Assembly: GCA_964017195.1 (NCBI GenBank)
Contig: OZ024895.1
Coordinates: 15,145,034-15,209,033 of the forward strand
DNA length: 64,000 nucleotides
Direction: 5' to 3'
From: Siderastrea radians
Lineage: Eukaryota; Cnidaria; Anthozoa; Scleractinia; Rhizangiidae
Under the pieces are notes generated by a model. It did not search any database and was not told where the DNA came from. It saw only the letters and a program-made list of their open reading frames with translations. The position numbers and the translations under genes are program-made. Shown piece after piece: positions 10,283 through 22,310 of this stretch (its first letter is position 1; every line of letters begins with the position of its first letter).

Positions 10283-13200
10283 AGTGAAGAAACATAAAAT
10301 GAACATTTGTAGTTTAACAGTGACAATATTCAAAAGACAAAGTGGACCTCATTTCTGAAGTATAGTACTTGTTATTTTATTTCAAAGAGTTAAACTATAA
10401 GATGAACCTTTTTTAGCTCTTGATTTGGCAGCTTTTTTCGCACCAGCTTGCCTATGCTTTGCCAAGCAGGACAAGTGGTCCACCCACATCTGGACTTCTA
10501 CCTTGCTGAGGAGAGTTGCTTTGGCTAAGGTTAGTATGGTGTTCTCATCCATCAACTGGCCCTGCCTAGCTCTTTTACTGAACTCGGACTTGATAACTTC
10601 ACTTGGTGGAGAGAAGTGACAGTCTCCTGTTCCGTGTTTTGCCACATGTCGAATGTTATCTTCTGGGGAAGGGAAATGCCCACTACAAACAGACTGGCAT
10701 TCAGTACAATCTTCACCGCCCCATGGTCGTTTCTGGTCAGGAATGGGGAATGGAATATTTGTCAGGGGAGGGCCATTCTCATACCAAAGTCTGTCTTTTG
10801 CTGGTTTACCCTTTCGACAAAGCTGATGACTACAGTCGTGTTTGTAGCATGGTAGAAGTACAAACACATACTGGCTGGGTAGTCCTTTCGCCATATGGCT
10901 ATTCCTTACTGTCCACACTTCCTCAAAATAATTATACAATGTAGATTGTTCTTTCTTTAACACTGCTTTTTGCTTCTTGCTTCCTTTCAGGAATACCAAA
11001 AGGTGATCGCGTCTGCTTTGGTTGTAAATTGCCTGAGCATCACTTGCCCCTTTTGTGAAATGAATTTCTTTCCCATTAAACGTTGCACCAGAAACACGGT
11101 CAATATAGACATCAGTTGCATTGTCTTGGTTTAGTTTGACTTTCTCTTCATCAATTGAGCCTTCAGCTGTATAGCATGGTCCATGCAGCGTTGATGGTAT
11201 GAAAACATTAGAATGACCTACAGAAATACATCCATTCAGCAGTTCAACTTTGTTAAGGTAGCTCCCACCACTGTGCCTTTTAGTAACGATTGTACATGCT
11301 TTGCTCATTTTCAAATGTCTCTCAGTCCAATAAAATTGGACTTCTTCATGTCCTGGCCCCTCATCAGAGGTCCCATCAACCCTGATACATTCTATATCTT
11401 TTGTCAAAGAATCCTTAAATGATGGAATAGTTTGTTGCAGCATTGTGAGATCAGACAAGTGTTGTGCTGCATTCTTTCTAAAAAGGGCTTGGCCTTTAAC
11501 AACAGCTGCACACACATCTGATGTGTTTTCAGTTTCCATGATTAAAGAGGATGAAACTTGTAGAATAGAGGAATACTTGTTAACAAAGTCTGTGCGTGTC
11601 GTATCCTCCGGTGATGTTGAGACAGAAAGGACTTTGTTCTGTTTATGGGTGTAGGTTGTATCTAATCGGAAACCCGCTGCATCATCTCGATTAAGAACAC
11701 ACTTGTCAGTACCATCTTGCAGTTGGATTTTATCTAGGCCTTTGTACAATGAACAGCTCCAGTGTGCATCAGGATTAAATCGCAGGGAGAAACCTTTTCT
11801 TGCTCTTCTACAGGTTATGCGAGCAACACCTTTGTACCGCTTTGCACTTAATCTTCTCTAGTTCTTCACAACAGATAACTGCACAATTGTGCCATAACTA
11901 AAGGCAGTGTTGTACTTACCTTCTAGATGCTGTTTTATTCTTTTGTATGTTACTTTCTGGCCCTGTTTCAAGTTTCCATCAAAAGTCAAATCCCTGTTCG
12001 TCGCCAAGCATCAGCACCTACCCTTTTAGATTGAACAAAGTTTTCAATTTCTTTTCCAATGTCAGGAAAGTCTCTAAGAACACGTCCTACACGCTTTGGA
12101 ATCTTGCGTTTCAGAAGGCATTCCTCTGCAATACGCTTTGCAGCTTGCCGTTTTGCTTTTTGCCTGATCCTTCTTCTTTCTCTCTGGATCAACTTTTTCC
12201 CGGCCTCAGTTCTTAAATCAGGAACACCTATCCACTCATCTGGATTGTCTGATTCTGAATCAGAGCACACAATTCCCTCCAGCATATCAATCTCACGCTC
12301 CTCTACCTTTTTATCTCTGTAGTATAGCAGAAATGACTGTCGTGAATGTTCCACTTCTTTCTCTTCATCCTCGCTCAAGTCACTTACAGGCAAGTATGAG
12401 CAAAGTCAATCAAGAGCTGGCTCATTGCCTCAGCAGAGAGGCCGCGAACAGTCGACTTAATTTCTTCAACAAACGAAAACCAATTCAGATTATTTTGTCG
12501 CAAAATGAACACTAAATGATCAAATGATGGTACATCAGAAACAAGTGGTGTACTTTCCTTTTGTACTCTGTCAGGATCAAGGTTGTACTCTTCAGAATGT
12601 TTGTCTAATGGGCAATCTGCCATTTCACCTTCACTGTTAGTTTGATCGCCCTCTGATTCTTCCTCTGAATCGTTTTCTTTCTCACTGTCCCAATCACAGG
12701 ATTCTCCAGATTCTGTGGAGATAAGGCTCTCATTGTCACTTTCAATTTCAATGCCATAACCTCTGAGAATAGCCTTTTCTTCTAAGCAAGCTACCTCATT
12801 TACTGCTTCCCTTATTTCTTTATTCCTTTCCATAGAACTTTCTATTTCATCCTTTTGTCTGTTCCAATCAGAAAGTCCATACTTCTTGGCTTTTTTCTCA
12901 GAGAAATCTGCACACATAGCGTACTTTATAAGTTTTCTATCTTTTTCGGAGGATGCCAATTCACACAAGGCCTTAAGTTTCTCTTTGCTAATGCTATTTG
13001 GAAAACTGCTAGTGTCTATGGTATTTAACGTAATCAACGCCAGGATGTTGTTCTATCATGTACAGTGTTTGTGTTCCTTTACTGGCTTCACCTAACTCAA
13101 AAATAGCGACTGGAAGGCTCATAAACTTTCGAACTGCCTTTTCACTTGAGTACGTATTTCCACTGAAATACTTCTTGAATGTCTCACTAACTTTGACCAT

Positions 13201-14645
13201 TCCTTTTTCTTGAATTTCCTTTGCGACACCGACAAGACCACAACACTTACTGGATACAGAAACACCTCCATCCACATTATGTAATTCGTTACAGTTCTGC
13301 TCTTTGCATATTATGTAGTCTGCTACTGATAATTCTTGTAGCTGTGAAACATAAAGGCCACTTGAAATTTTGTACAGTTCCTTGTTTCCCAAACGTCCTG
13401 AACTTGTATATTTCAAGTACTTGCAATATGTTTCCATGCCATTTCCACTCTGTTGTGTTTCTGTAGCCAGTGCCGCGTTTGTTACAAAAAATGGTCTTTC
13501 TTCTCTTTCTCCTCTTGCACAGCTGTTTCATTCTGCTTTTCAGTTTCCTCTCCTATAGCATTTTCGTTGTTTTCCTGGGTGTCTTTAGGCTTAAGATATT
13601 TTTCTATGGAGTTGTCATTCTTTTCAGCAGCATGTCCCTCATCTGCTTTCTTTGCAGTTTTGTTTCCTCCTTCTCCCTGTAGTGCGAGCTTTCTCTTTAC
13701 TGCCTTTGATTCTTTTTGTTCCAAGGCTGCAAGCTTTTTAGCAAGTTGTCCTTTCTCCTTTCTTGCAGAGCTAATTCTATCCAGGATATGAGATGCTGCT
13801 CCAAATTGGTTCATATTGACTACTTTACACTTTTCTCTTTCCAGCATTGCAAGCTTTTCGCTTTGTTCTTTGATTGATTCTTTTGTTTCTTCTATTGGAC
13901 TTCTTCGCTCACCTGATTCAAGTTTTGGGCGTTTTACTTTGCTGTCTCCTGTGGATGCTGCTCCGAACTTTTTGGAACGAGACTTGCCTTTTTTGTAGTT
14001 GAATCCATCGTTATCAACTTTTTCTCTTGCTTTTTCCAGAAGCTCACCCCTATTCAAAGTCAGTGACGGGGTTCCCAAACAAAGAGCAAAAGCAGCTTCA
14101 TTCATTTGCTTTTGCCATTCACTCAGACCATCTTCACTTGTAGCTTTTTTTCTAAACAATTTACTATCCTCTCTTAATCTCTCAACATTAACTGGAATTT
14201 CGGTAACATTGTGGCTCTTTGCTTCCTCCTCAGCTGACTTAATTGGAACACATGGGCCAAGTTTGCCATTTTGTCCAATTGTGCGCTGTTTTGAAAAAGG
14301 CAAAGTCGCTCGACCCGTCTCCTTCATTGTATGCTTCACTTCACTTTCATCAGATTTACTTGATGATCTCTGTTCATTTCTAACACAAACAGCCTTCAGC
14401 TTAGATTTATTTTCAATTGAATCCAGTGGATCAATGTCTACCCATTCCTCAAAATCCTTATCCCACTTTTGGAAAACCACTTTTTCCTCAGCTGTTACCA
14501 AGTCATGAAACACTTTCTTGAATTCTATTTTTATGTTGTCATAATCTGACAAAGTTGCATCAGGTAATGTTATGTCCCATGAAATCTTTCCATTACTTGC
14601 ACCAAATGAAACAAGACAAACTTTGGATGCTTCAGAATCTGCCAT
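10101..14645 (-). pseudogene. Transposase-like gene with C-terminal PHD finger, multiply frameshifted
   Basis: An almost intronless frame runs from ATG at 14645, just after a TCAGTTTAG acceptor, to 10382, then through a short intron into the PHD exon (10101-10282). Segments in order: an N-terminal ubiquitin/PB1-like fold with KWDKDFEEWVDIDPLDSI; a Lys/Glu-rich coiled coil; NVDGGVSVSSKCCG; an acidic Ser-rich stretch; a basic region KRKIPKRVGRVL; a core with VDGTSDEGPGHEEVQFYWTE and SGGSYLNKVELLNG; a Cys/His cluster; and the PHD finger. Lesions I can place are frame changes near 13485, 13025, 12390 and 11990, and a TAG at 11858-11860. The reading frame continues on both sides of each. Its role as the element's transposase, and the DDE character of the core, are inferred. 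Total length would be roughly 1,400 codons. Confidence 0.8.
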
Positions 14646-15237
14646 CTAAACTGAGTTAAAGCAGTCCCTGTAAGCTTACTGGGTTTAGACATACTAGTGC
14701 ATATTAAGATTAACCAAAATAGTTCATGATGAACGCCAACAAACCATTTTTATAGGTATATTTTATATGATTCCTGAAATATCCATAAACCCTTTCCAGG
14801 GACAGGGTTTCAGATATACCCCCACCTCTCTAGATTTTCCAAACTCATAAAATATGATTAAATATAATCATGATTTAAATATTCAACTGCTACACAAAAA
14901 CACAACAATAATTTGACAATAAGTAAACAAAATGACCCCCACCCCCTCCCCCCCCGTCTGGAATTTTCAACCCCACTCATAAAAAAGTCAGGGTACATAA
15001 TGGATAATTGAGTAGCACATTGCTAAAAATTTATATTGAACTGAAATCCGTACCATCTCCATTGAAAGTAATTGCTGCAATGATAAGTTTAATTGAAAAT
15101 AGCAGCCAACATACCTTAACTTTCACAAGCAAAGAGAATTGGTGGGTCCTGCAGAATTCCTGTGAGAATAGATAAACATGTTTTTTGTGAGAGTATCATT
15201 CATTAAGAAAATATTTATTAGCCTTTTTAAGAAACTA
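14646..15237. promoter_or_regulatory. 5' intron region of the PHD-type transposon
   Basis: Non-coding sequence with CCCCACC-rich patches near 14818 and 14935. The acceptor directly before the first ATG, together with good GTAAGT donors near 15774 and 16160 on the minus strand, suggests two alternative or successive untranslated first exons close to the right terminus. Confidence 0.4.
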
Positions 15238-15663
15238 ATAGACCGGTTCATGCTCTTAGTTGCATCATGGGTAATCAGGGCAAGATGGCGGGAAATTCAA
15301 AGGTTTGTATGGGATTTCAAAGGCAACTAATTCTTCCTGAATTAATAGATTTGACACTTTCTCTTTGAAAAGTGAAACTTATGAATTCAAAGGAACAATA
15401 CACTAGATCTGGAGTACACAGAAGTCCATGATCAGTTTTTCGAAAACTTGATTTCTCCCATACATTGTCTGTAATTCGATAGTACAAAAATTTCAGTGTA
15501 TTGTTTCTTTGAATTCATAAGTTACACTTTTCAAAGAGAAAGTGTCAAATATGTATTAATTCAGGAAGAATTAGTTGGCCTTGAAATCCCATACAAACCT
15601 TTGAATTTCCTGCCATCTCGCCCTGATTACCCATGATGCAACTAAGAGCGTGAACCGGTCTAT
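15238..15663. mobile_element. MITE nested in the PHD-type transposon, TA TSD
   Basis: Arms of about 170 bp start ATAGACCGGTTCA and contain TTGCATCATGGGTAATCAGG and CTTTCTCTTTGAAAAGTG. A TA dinucleotide flanks both ends, as expected of a Tc1/mariner-type insertion. The arms differ by a few bases only. Nesting shows it arrived after the larger element. Confidence 0.85.
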
Positions 15664-16452
15664 TATTATAAACAACAGATTCCCCATTCCATTTCAGTTT
15701 AACAACATAACGTAAAAGTCAAAACTACTTGAGTCAGAAGGATTAAATAAAAGTAAAATAAGGAAAACTTACCTGTCCGAGTGTTAGATGTGGAAGGGAA
15801 ATAGCCAGCAATCCAGGACAATGCTGTCTGTCCAACCGTGACTTGACCTTTTATTTTAATACCGCGCAAGCACCCTGTGTAGCGAGACAAAACGCGGGGA
15901 AACTGATGCTATAAATAGACTGCATAAAATAGTTCCTATGAGCTATATTTTATATTTTGGACACTAAAGAATGAGGAAATATAGAACTTCAGAAACCACA
16001 TGGTTTTAACACTAGAAGTAGAAGAGCGTGTATCTGCATGCGTGAGAAGTTTTGATAAACAATAACATTTTCCAGCCAATGAACCATGAAAGCTCAAGGC
16101 AAAATCCCAAAGGATTAATCTAAATGATGAAATAAAAGGAAAAATAATTAGGAAACTTACCTTTCAAAGCCAGATATCGAAACAAAACTGCAAAGCACGG
16201 CCGAGCAATCCATCGAAATCCAGCGAGCGACACCAGTGACCACGTGGAGAAACTACCGTGAGGAAACTAGGCACGAGTCAAATCCCCACCTCGCTCCCCC
16301 ACTTCAAAGAATGTGCAAAGCAAATCCTGAGAAATCCCCCACCCCCACGGGCGAACCGTGCCTTCAAATACCATAAAAATCCCCACGTTCCCCCACCTTG
16401 GCCCGGGGTGGGGGGGGGGGGGGGGTCGGGATTTCAATTGATAAGTGCATTA

Positions 16453-17812
16453 CGACACTTAATAAACTTCAGTTACCAACCTAAGTGTCTGTCTTTCATC
16501 TTTTTGCTACCGGAACGAAAATGACAAATTATTTAAGCACTGGACTAACGATAAATATGAAACATCAAACTGTAATGATCGATCGGTAAAGCCCTGCTAA
16601 TATATTAAGCTGTTTACCGAAGACAATGAAAAGCTATAATTACACGTACCTGGCATGAGCAATGCCGCGAAAAATGAAGTGCTGTCCTCTTTCCGAGAAA
16701 CCATTAACAATTCTTCAGCAGAAATGGACCACAGAAAGCGCACATTTCTAGCAAAACACCTTTTCACCCCATTTTTCAGCTTTTGTCTCTAGCTATACCG
16801 CCACGCCTAAAAAGTGCACCAGTCTTCCTGAGCAATCCGTGACATTGGTGCCCAGTACTCCTCGTGCCTGCAAATTCACATCCCTAAGCTATATGAAAAC
16901 GAATTTTAAAAAAAACTGTTAACGTGGTTAGAAAGAGCATAGTTTGAAACCAAATATGCTGATTCGTTTTTACATTTATATTAAAACATCACAAAACAGC
17001 GGATTATCAAAAGTTTAAGGTTCATTTTTCATCGTGCCTTTTTCAAAAGCAATATTACTGTGAGAAATTACGAATTTATTGAGCTTAAAGCAGTTTTAAA
17101 GTGATTTGAATTTTCTGTGCGCTCTGGTCACGTGACCAATGACGTCACAACAATGAGCATACATGGTCGTTACTTTCATGCGAAGTTCTATTAACCAGCC
17201 AAGCTTTGTTTCTCTCCGCCTTAAACTACCATAGCTACTGACTCCTTACCAGTCCCCTGGGAAATGCTCCTGTACAGAGCCACCTTAACTTTCAAATGCC
17301 AGATGTAAACTGGCAATTTCCATGTTGCCCATTCCAATGACTATCAGGGCACGTTATCTGTTTTTGAATTGATGGAGGCCTGTTCTTACAGTGAGCTAAA
17401 ACATATTTTTGGTCATTGTCACGTGAATAATGACGTCATCCCCCTAACGTTCATATGAGGGATAACTTTCACGAAGTTGTAAATAACACATGGTACAGCA
17501 TTCTCTTCGACCACAAATTAACTAAGTTATTTTGCATTGAAATTTTTCTGGTGCCAGGTGACTATCCCTGAAAAAGGAACCCATGTAGACATGGCTTTAG
17601 CCGTTTCAAACCAAACATCGATGAAAGAGAGATCCAAAAAGTTACACGTCTCTTATTTGGCAAAAAATCCAGTTGGCACAATTTTCGTCACATTTTGCCC
17701 CAAAGCATCCAAACATCGGCAGTGTATAATTCGCGGTCTTTGACACGCAAACAACCTTGCTTGTCTCAAGGCTTTGCATAAACAAAATAAAGCGCTTAAC
17801 AAAAGCCCCGGA
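16453..17812. other. No gene recognised
   Basis: Contains two short CACGTGA-ATGACGTCA neighbourhoods, near 17128 and 17420, that resemble paired basal promoter or MITE motifs but show no clear termini. A 68-codon frame at 17537 has no recognisable motif. Confidence 0.35.
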
Positions 17813-17820
17813 ACAAAAGC

Positions 17821-18219
17821 CCGGGGCGGGGGTTACTCCCCTATGTTGCCTATACGGGGACGTGCCGCTAGACAGGGTATGGTTTTTGGCCTCTCTCTCC
17901 TAAACAGGGTACAAAATTTTAACCAAGTCTGTCCTAAATAGGGTCTCAACTGGTCGTAAACGGGTTATGGTCAGAACCGATTGTCGTCGTTAAATATGGC
18001 TTACACAGTATTTAGGTATCCTAGATCGGGGACGTTTGCTGGTCTTTGAAACACTTTAAATTGTGTAAAACAAGGGAGTTGGTATAATAATCATTTGCCC
18101 TAAACAGGGACTTAAAATAGAGGGTGCTGTCCTACAAAGAGTAAGTATTTTAGGGCTCTTTTTGTCCTATACAGTCAGGCCCTCAAACCCTCAGCTGGTC
18201 AAGTGTCCCTCCCCCTGGG
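17821..18219. mobile_element. MITE with perfect 8-bp TSD ACAAAAGC
   Basis: Starts CCGGGGCGGGGGTTACTCCC and ends in a C-rich mirror, CCCTCCCCCTGGG. ACAAAAGC is directly repeated at 17813-17820 and 18220-18227. Repeated internal (T/A)AAACAGGG and AATAGGG motifs and GGGTATGGTTTTT tie it to the element at 2571. No gene. Confidence 0.85.
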
Positions 18220-18227
18220 ACAAAAGC

Positions 18228-18860
18228 ACCAAAAGTTCAAAGGCGCTGTGGAAACGGAAGATCAAAAGAGAAAAACGAAGACATAAAAAATCAAAACCCG
18301 ACTACAAAAAAGTAGACGGATTCATTTTTATCCACCAGAACAGAATAACTGTAACAAGCTGTCCATTTCATTGCAAACAGAGTTATACAAGTGACACGTG
18401 AATAGAAGTCAGTACTGTAACTAGCTGATTTCATCGTCAACGTTTTCTACCTACAGTGCATGTAGGGCTTAACATTTCTTTAATATTCAATTAAAACAAA
18501 AGTGGGATCCAAACAGTTAGAAAGGTTCTTTGCAACGGTTGTCGGAACGGACCAAGTTTAGCAGACAACCTAATTTGCATAATGCGAGTCACGCAATCTC
18601 CAGATTAGCGTCCAAAGATCAGGACTCAGTAATTTAATTCGCTTATTTCATCAATTTGAACAGTCGAAACTTCTATTTGTGTACGCTTTTCTGTATTTAT
18701 GACTTGAAATGGAGAAATCTTAAAATCTAGAAGCTATTTAATTCGCACAATCTGAATTTGCTCAACAACCTAATTTGCATAATGCGTGTGTCATATTCTC
18801 AAAAATCACCAAAAGTTTGAAGTCACTGTGGTAAAGGAAGATTGAAAGTGCAAGGTAGTT
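18228..18860. repeat. Interleaved diverged direct repeats
   Basis: ACAACCTAATTTGCATAATG occurs at 18565 and 18765. A longer diverged block beginning CACCAAAAGTT and continuing CTGTGG.AA.GGAAGAT occurs at 18228 and about 18807. Both pairs are direct. They look like remains of an old tandem duplication. Confidence 0.55.
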
Positions 18861-19339
18861 TTATATTTCTGTACTCCCTGACATCTCATTAACGCATTTC
18901 GATAAGAATTTAGAGCGACTCGGTCTGGACTCGGGAAATAAAGGCCCACGAAGACAAGGTACTTTTGCGAGTTTTCAGAAAGCGCTCAGATGTGTGTTAA
19001 TATATCAATTATCAGACAATTAAGTTTAACATACGCTTTACACCCTTGAAGGACCTCTTAACTTAAAAATAACAACACTTTTTCGCTGCGTGTTGTGGTT
19101 TTTGAGCAGTGAGGTCGCCAACTTATGCAATTTTCGTGTCTGGCCAGGCGCTAATTTACGCCTTTTGCCGCTCTTATGCATGGTTCAATTCTACCTGTTA
19201 CCATGCCCCCCCCCTCCCCCGGGCAACCCCGAGGACAAGTCCAGCCCTTCGGTCCCGGGGGTGGGGAATTGTTTGAAGCCGTCTTGTCCCGGTGGGAGGG
19301 GGGAAGGGGGCGGGGCAAATCGAATATTACTTCTTGTTG

Positions 19340-19478
19340 TTCTTGTGAAGTACGTCAATTCTCAGTTGACGCAGGACCGCGTGGAGAAGACTGCCTATTT
19401 CCAGGGAGAATCTCTAGAATTTGTAGCAGACTGGATAGAGAAGAATAAACTCTCAAAATTAAAATCTGTATTCCAAGG
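19340..19478 (+). other. Exon-like open frame, possible captured host exon
   Basis: The frame reads SQLTQDRVEKTAYF, then ESLEFVADWIEKNKLSKLKS and VFQ, directly before a GTACTT that could be a donor. The spacing V-x2-WI-x4-L-x2-L-x3-F resembles the first helices of a SAM domain. It lies inside an inverted-repeat element, so capture of a host exon is possible. Similarity is weak and by eye only. Confidence 0.3.
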
Positions 19479-19797
19479 TACTTTTATTTTAAATTGTTAA
19501 ACGAATGTGCGTTTGGTGCGTACTCAAATGGATGGCGTTCGTCACAAACAAAGACACATTTCTTCAGCGTATTTATGTATATACTAAGACAACTTAAATA
19601 GACTCTACATGAAAACGGATGCAGGGCTTTATAGTAAACAGAGGTCTCAGTCCATTGTCCATTCTTATGAAACAAGCTAAGAAAAACTCCTAAAAAATGT
19701 TGCCATCAATTTGTTCACGGGCCTCTTGTGCGTATTTAGAATAAATCACGTCGCGAAGACCATTTCTTTACTCGCTAGCCGTATGCCAGTGCGGTTA

Positions 19798-20981
19798 CAG
19801 GGCTCGAAATAGAAAAAAATTTAGCCTGCCAATTTTTTTATTTTTGGCAGGCCATACAAATTTTGACCTGCCATTCATTTTTTTAGCCTGCCACCTACTG
19901 ACATTTTTGCTATTGATGAAATCGTAATGTCAAGTTTTCATTTTCAGTAGCAATTACATTTGTTGGCTGACAAGAAGATGAAGAAGTACATGAAATAAGA
20001 CAAAACATCCCGCAAAATAAAATCACATGTTTGGTCATAATTTTCAGACCGCTGACCCACTACTCCTGTCCAGAGTGAGACTCAATACTTGAAAGAACCC
20101 TTTAATCTTAATCATAGGTGACATTTTTTACCTTTTATTTAACATTAAAAACAAACATCAAGGTGTGAGGTAACCAATTCATTAATGACAGGTACTTAAT
20201 ACTCACTCAGTCATGCACCATATATTGTAGTTCTTACACTTTTATGCCAAAATTGAAGAATAAACTCAATGAAAAATGACTCCGTCTGTCCCTTTGATCA
20301 GCAATTTGCTCGCATTGAAGAGAACATTCCCAAGCTTCTCCAGATCGTAAAAAAATGTCAAAATTTGACTGTGCGTACCGACGACTCCGTTAATTCGTAT
20401 TGGGCTAACTGAAAGCGTGTCCTTCTCAAAATGCTCCACAACTTTCTCGACAACTTTGATCTTCAGGGCCATTAGTCCTTCGTCGTTGCTATCAGATGTA
20501 TCTGCCTCAGGCGTTTTTAGACTGATTCCATATTCATCAAAATGATCACATAGATATAGGAAGTTTGTGTATAATTCAATGTTCTGATCATTGGGGTTGC
20601 AGTCTTTTTTAAGTTGCAGTCCTCCACAACTTTATCTGTGAACAAATCACTTCCCCCAAACCTCGCTCGGGGGCCTAAAATGATGGGTTAAATTACATGA
20701 GAAAACCGCAAACCATTATGCGCCTGCAAACTTTACGGAGGAGCTACAGTCGAGGGACCTTCCGGTGATATTTTTCATCGGGGATGATTGATTCGTGGAA
20801 AGAAATCAAATGGTAGGTAAACAAGCATGGTAAGAGGAGAAGAAAATGTCACAAAATCAGTCCAGTTAATTTGGCCTGCCATTTTTTTTTATCCATTTGG
20901 CAGTTCATCGTTATTTTCGCCTGCCAAACCTAAAATTTGGCCTGCCATTTGGCCATTGGCAGGCCGCTATTTCCAGCCCTG
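19798..20981. mobile_element. hAT-like non-autonomous element, 1.2 kb
   Basis: Ends read inward CAGGGCTCGAAATAG (left) and CAGGGCTGGAAATAG (right), the classic hAT terminal form. Flanking 8-mers TGCGGTTA and AACGGTTA match at six of eight bases. Subterminal GGCAGGC/GCCTGCC motifs recur in both arms as likely transposase-binding sites. It carries an unrecognised open frame on the minus strand. Confidence 0.8.
20266..20620 (-). CDS. Unrecognised open frame inside hAT-like element
   Basis: Open for about 115 codons, extending upstream of its first ATG. Readable pieces are DCNPNDQNIELYTNFLYLCD, HFDEYGISLKTPEADTSDS, VVEKVVEHFEKDTLSVSPIR and HSQILTFFYDLEKLG, then a stop after GVIFH. The composition looks like real protein. 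No hAT-transposase motif is visible, so it may be a captured gene fragment or an exon of a transposase I do not recognise. Confidence 0.4.
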
Positions 20982-21490
20982 AACGGTTAGAGGTTTTTCT
21001 TCAGTTTTCTTTTACAAATATAGTGTTCATGTTTTTATTACATTATACATGTAGTGTCCTTCGTTCAAGAAACTCTAGAAAAACGTTTAAGTTCTTGTCA
21101 AACGTCTGGTTTTGCTATTGTACGGAAATCAATATCGTAATCTATGTTTTGTACACAACACAACGTCTTTGTTGCTCTTTCTCCGTGCCCGGGGGTAGGG
21201 AATAGACCGCTAAGTGAGAAAAAAATTGCAAGTCCCCGGGGGTATGCCCGAGGGGGGGATGGTAACAGGTAGAATTGAACCAGGCATTACTGTTGTGGGC
21301 TCTAAAAAAAACTATTTTAACGTATTTCCTAAAGCGAAACTCGTTTCATTTACTTATGACCCAAGATGGTTTCCTGGGCAAAGTTTGAGGGAAAACTTTT
21401 TTCTGACCCGAAATGCAGTGGATCGCTCTTACAGACATTGCCACTTAAGTTACTGACAGTTAATTGTAAGTCAGTAAAAGAGAATCGTAA

Positions 21491-21734
21491 GGTGAGTTTA
21501 GTCCCGAGAAGGACTGTTTGTTATGACATTGACTGACGTTTCCACAACCTGAGGAGAATTCTTCATCAGAGTCACGTGAATTATGAATCATCGGTAGGTG
21601 GTATTATGTCTCTGGTTATAACCAGAGACTTAATAATACCTACCGACTGACTATTCACAATTCACTTGACTCTGATGAGAGCCAGGCTGTCACGATGCAA
21701 TCAAAAAACAGTCCTTCTCCTAACTACACTCACC
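21491..21734. mobile_element. Hairpin MITE with palindromic core
   Basis: GGTGAGT near the left end pairs with ACTCACC at the right, with GGACTGTTT/AACAGTCC further in. A strong hairpin lies at the centre (about 21597-21650): GGTAGGTGGTATTA, TCTCTGGTTATAACCAGAGA, then TAATACCTACC. No target duplication identified. Confidence 0.7.
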
Positions 21735-21784
21735 CGAACGATCATACGTCAGCGACTTATAATATGACTCCTGGGTTTAAACTA

Positions 21785-22310
21785 TTTACAGTGACTTTCA
21801 ATTCACCTTTTCGGCGTTAGATTTCACGTGTAGTGTCACGCGATTTTTGACGTAAACAAACCTCGGACATCTGGTACTCAAACAACTGTCACTGCACGTC
21901 TACAAACTACGAGTCGCTATTTCAAGTTCCTATTACTATATAATGTTTCCATTACTTGAAGTCTTTGAAACTCGAATAGTTCCAGGTTCAAAATGTCAAA
22001 ACAGAAGAATAAGAGCGACTTCAACGCCATGAATGTGGCAGAACTTAAAAAAATATTTGCAGGAACGTCGAGCTTCAGTAAGCGGATATTTTGAAAACTA
22101 ATTCGCTAGTGGAAATCGCCTCTGCAGTCGAAAGAATGGTTTGCCAGGTGATTCAAACTTCGAAAAAGATCAAACTAATGATGCAAATAATTTAACACTT
22201 CATGATAGGCTAATTCCCAATCTATTTTCCCCGAAGACCGTGAACAACTTCAACTCTTCACCCTGTTCACCGCCGTTTGGGTTGTACGACATCTTTAACC
22301 ATTTAATTTT
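21785..22310 (+). pseudogene. SAP-domain transposon gene fragment, left inverted copy
   Basis: Starts MSKQKNKSDFNAMNVAEL, then an extra base in the A run shifts the frame. The next pieces, YLQER, VSVSGYFEN and SLVEIASAVERM, match a SAP-type DNA-binding helix-linker-helix. They are followed by LIPN, FSPKTVNNF and FGLYDIFNHLI. About 200 bp upstream, including TTCACCTTTTCGGCG, is shared with the inverted copy at 26085-26800. From memory, proteins with this N-terminus are common multi-copy cnidarian genes, likely of transposon origin. Frameshifts and in-frame stops make it non-functional. Confidence 0.65.

Larger units (their letters stand above)
9818..16449. mobile_element. 6.6-kb DNA transposon, PHD-finger type, TTA TSD
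   Basis: Both ends read inward TGCACTTATCAATTG, then AAATCCCGACCCCC with a C run of 12-18 and CCCGGGCCAAGGTGGGG. The element is flanked by TTA on both sides (9815-9817 and 16450-16452). Subterminal GGTGGGGATTTGACT occurs in opposite orientation near 9865 and 16276, as transposase-binding repeats often do. It contains a broken transposase-like gene on the minus strand and a younger MITE (15238-15663). Superfamily is unassigned: a TTA TSD fits PIF/Harbinger, while the CACTT within the tip and the PHD finger fit CACTA/Chapaev-type relatives. Confidence 0.88.
19181..21282. mobile_element. Inverted-repeat element, G/C-run subterminal, 2.1 kb
   Basis: Left tip TGGTTCAATTCTACCTGTTA is matched by its exact complement at the right end, followed in both by CCAT(G/C)CCCCCC and CCCCGGG-rich subtermini. 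No convincing target duplication was found. It contains a nested hAT-like element and, near the left end, an exon-like open frame. Confidence 0.7.

Noticed and set aside
10050..10944. Plus-strand frames of about 100 codons opposite the PHD-type gene
   Set aside because: Antisense shadows; the minus strand has a recognisable PHD finger and continuous frame.
13453..14508. Plus-strand frames of 112 and 169 codons
   Set aside because: Antisense shadows of the minus-strand transposon gene; Ser/Phe/Leu-rich composition reflects Lys/Glu-rich coding on the other strand.
17100..17470. Paired CACGTGA/TGACGTCA patches as a bidirectional promoter or MITE
   Set aside because: The surrounding sequences do not align in inverted or direct orientation and no flanking duplication was found.
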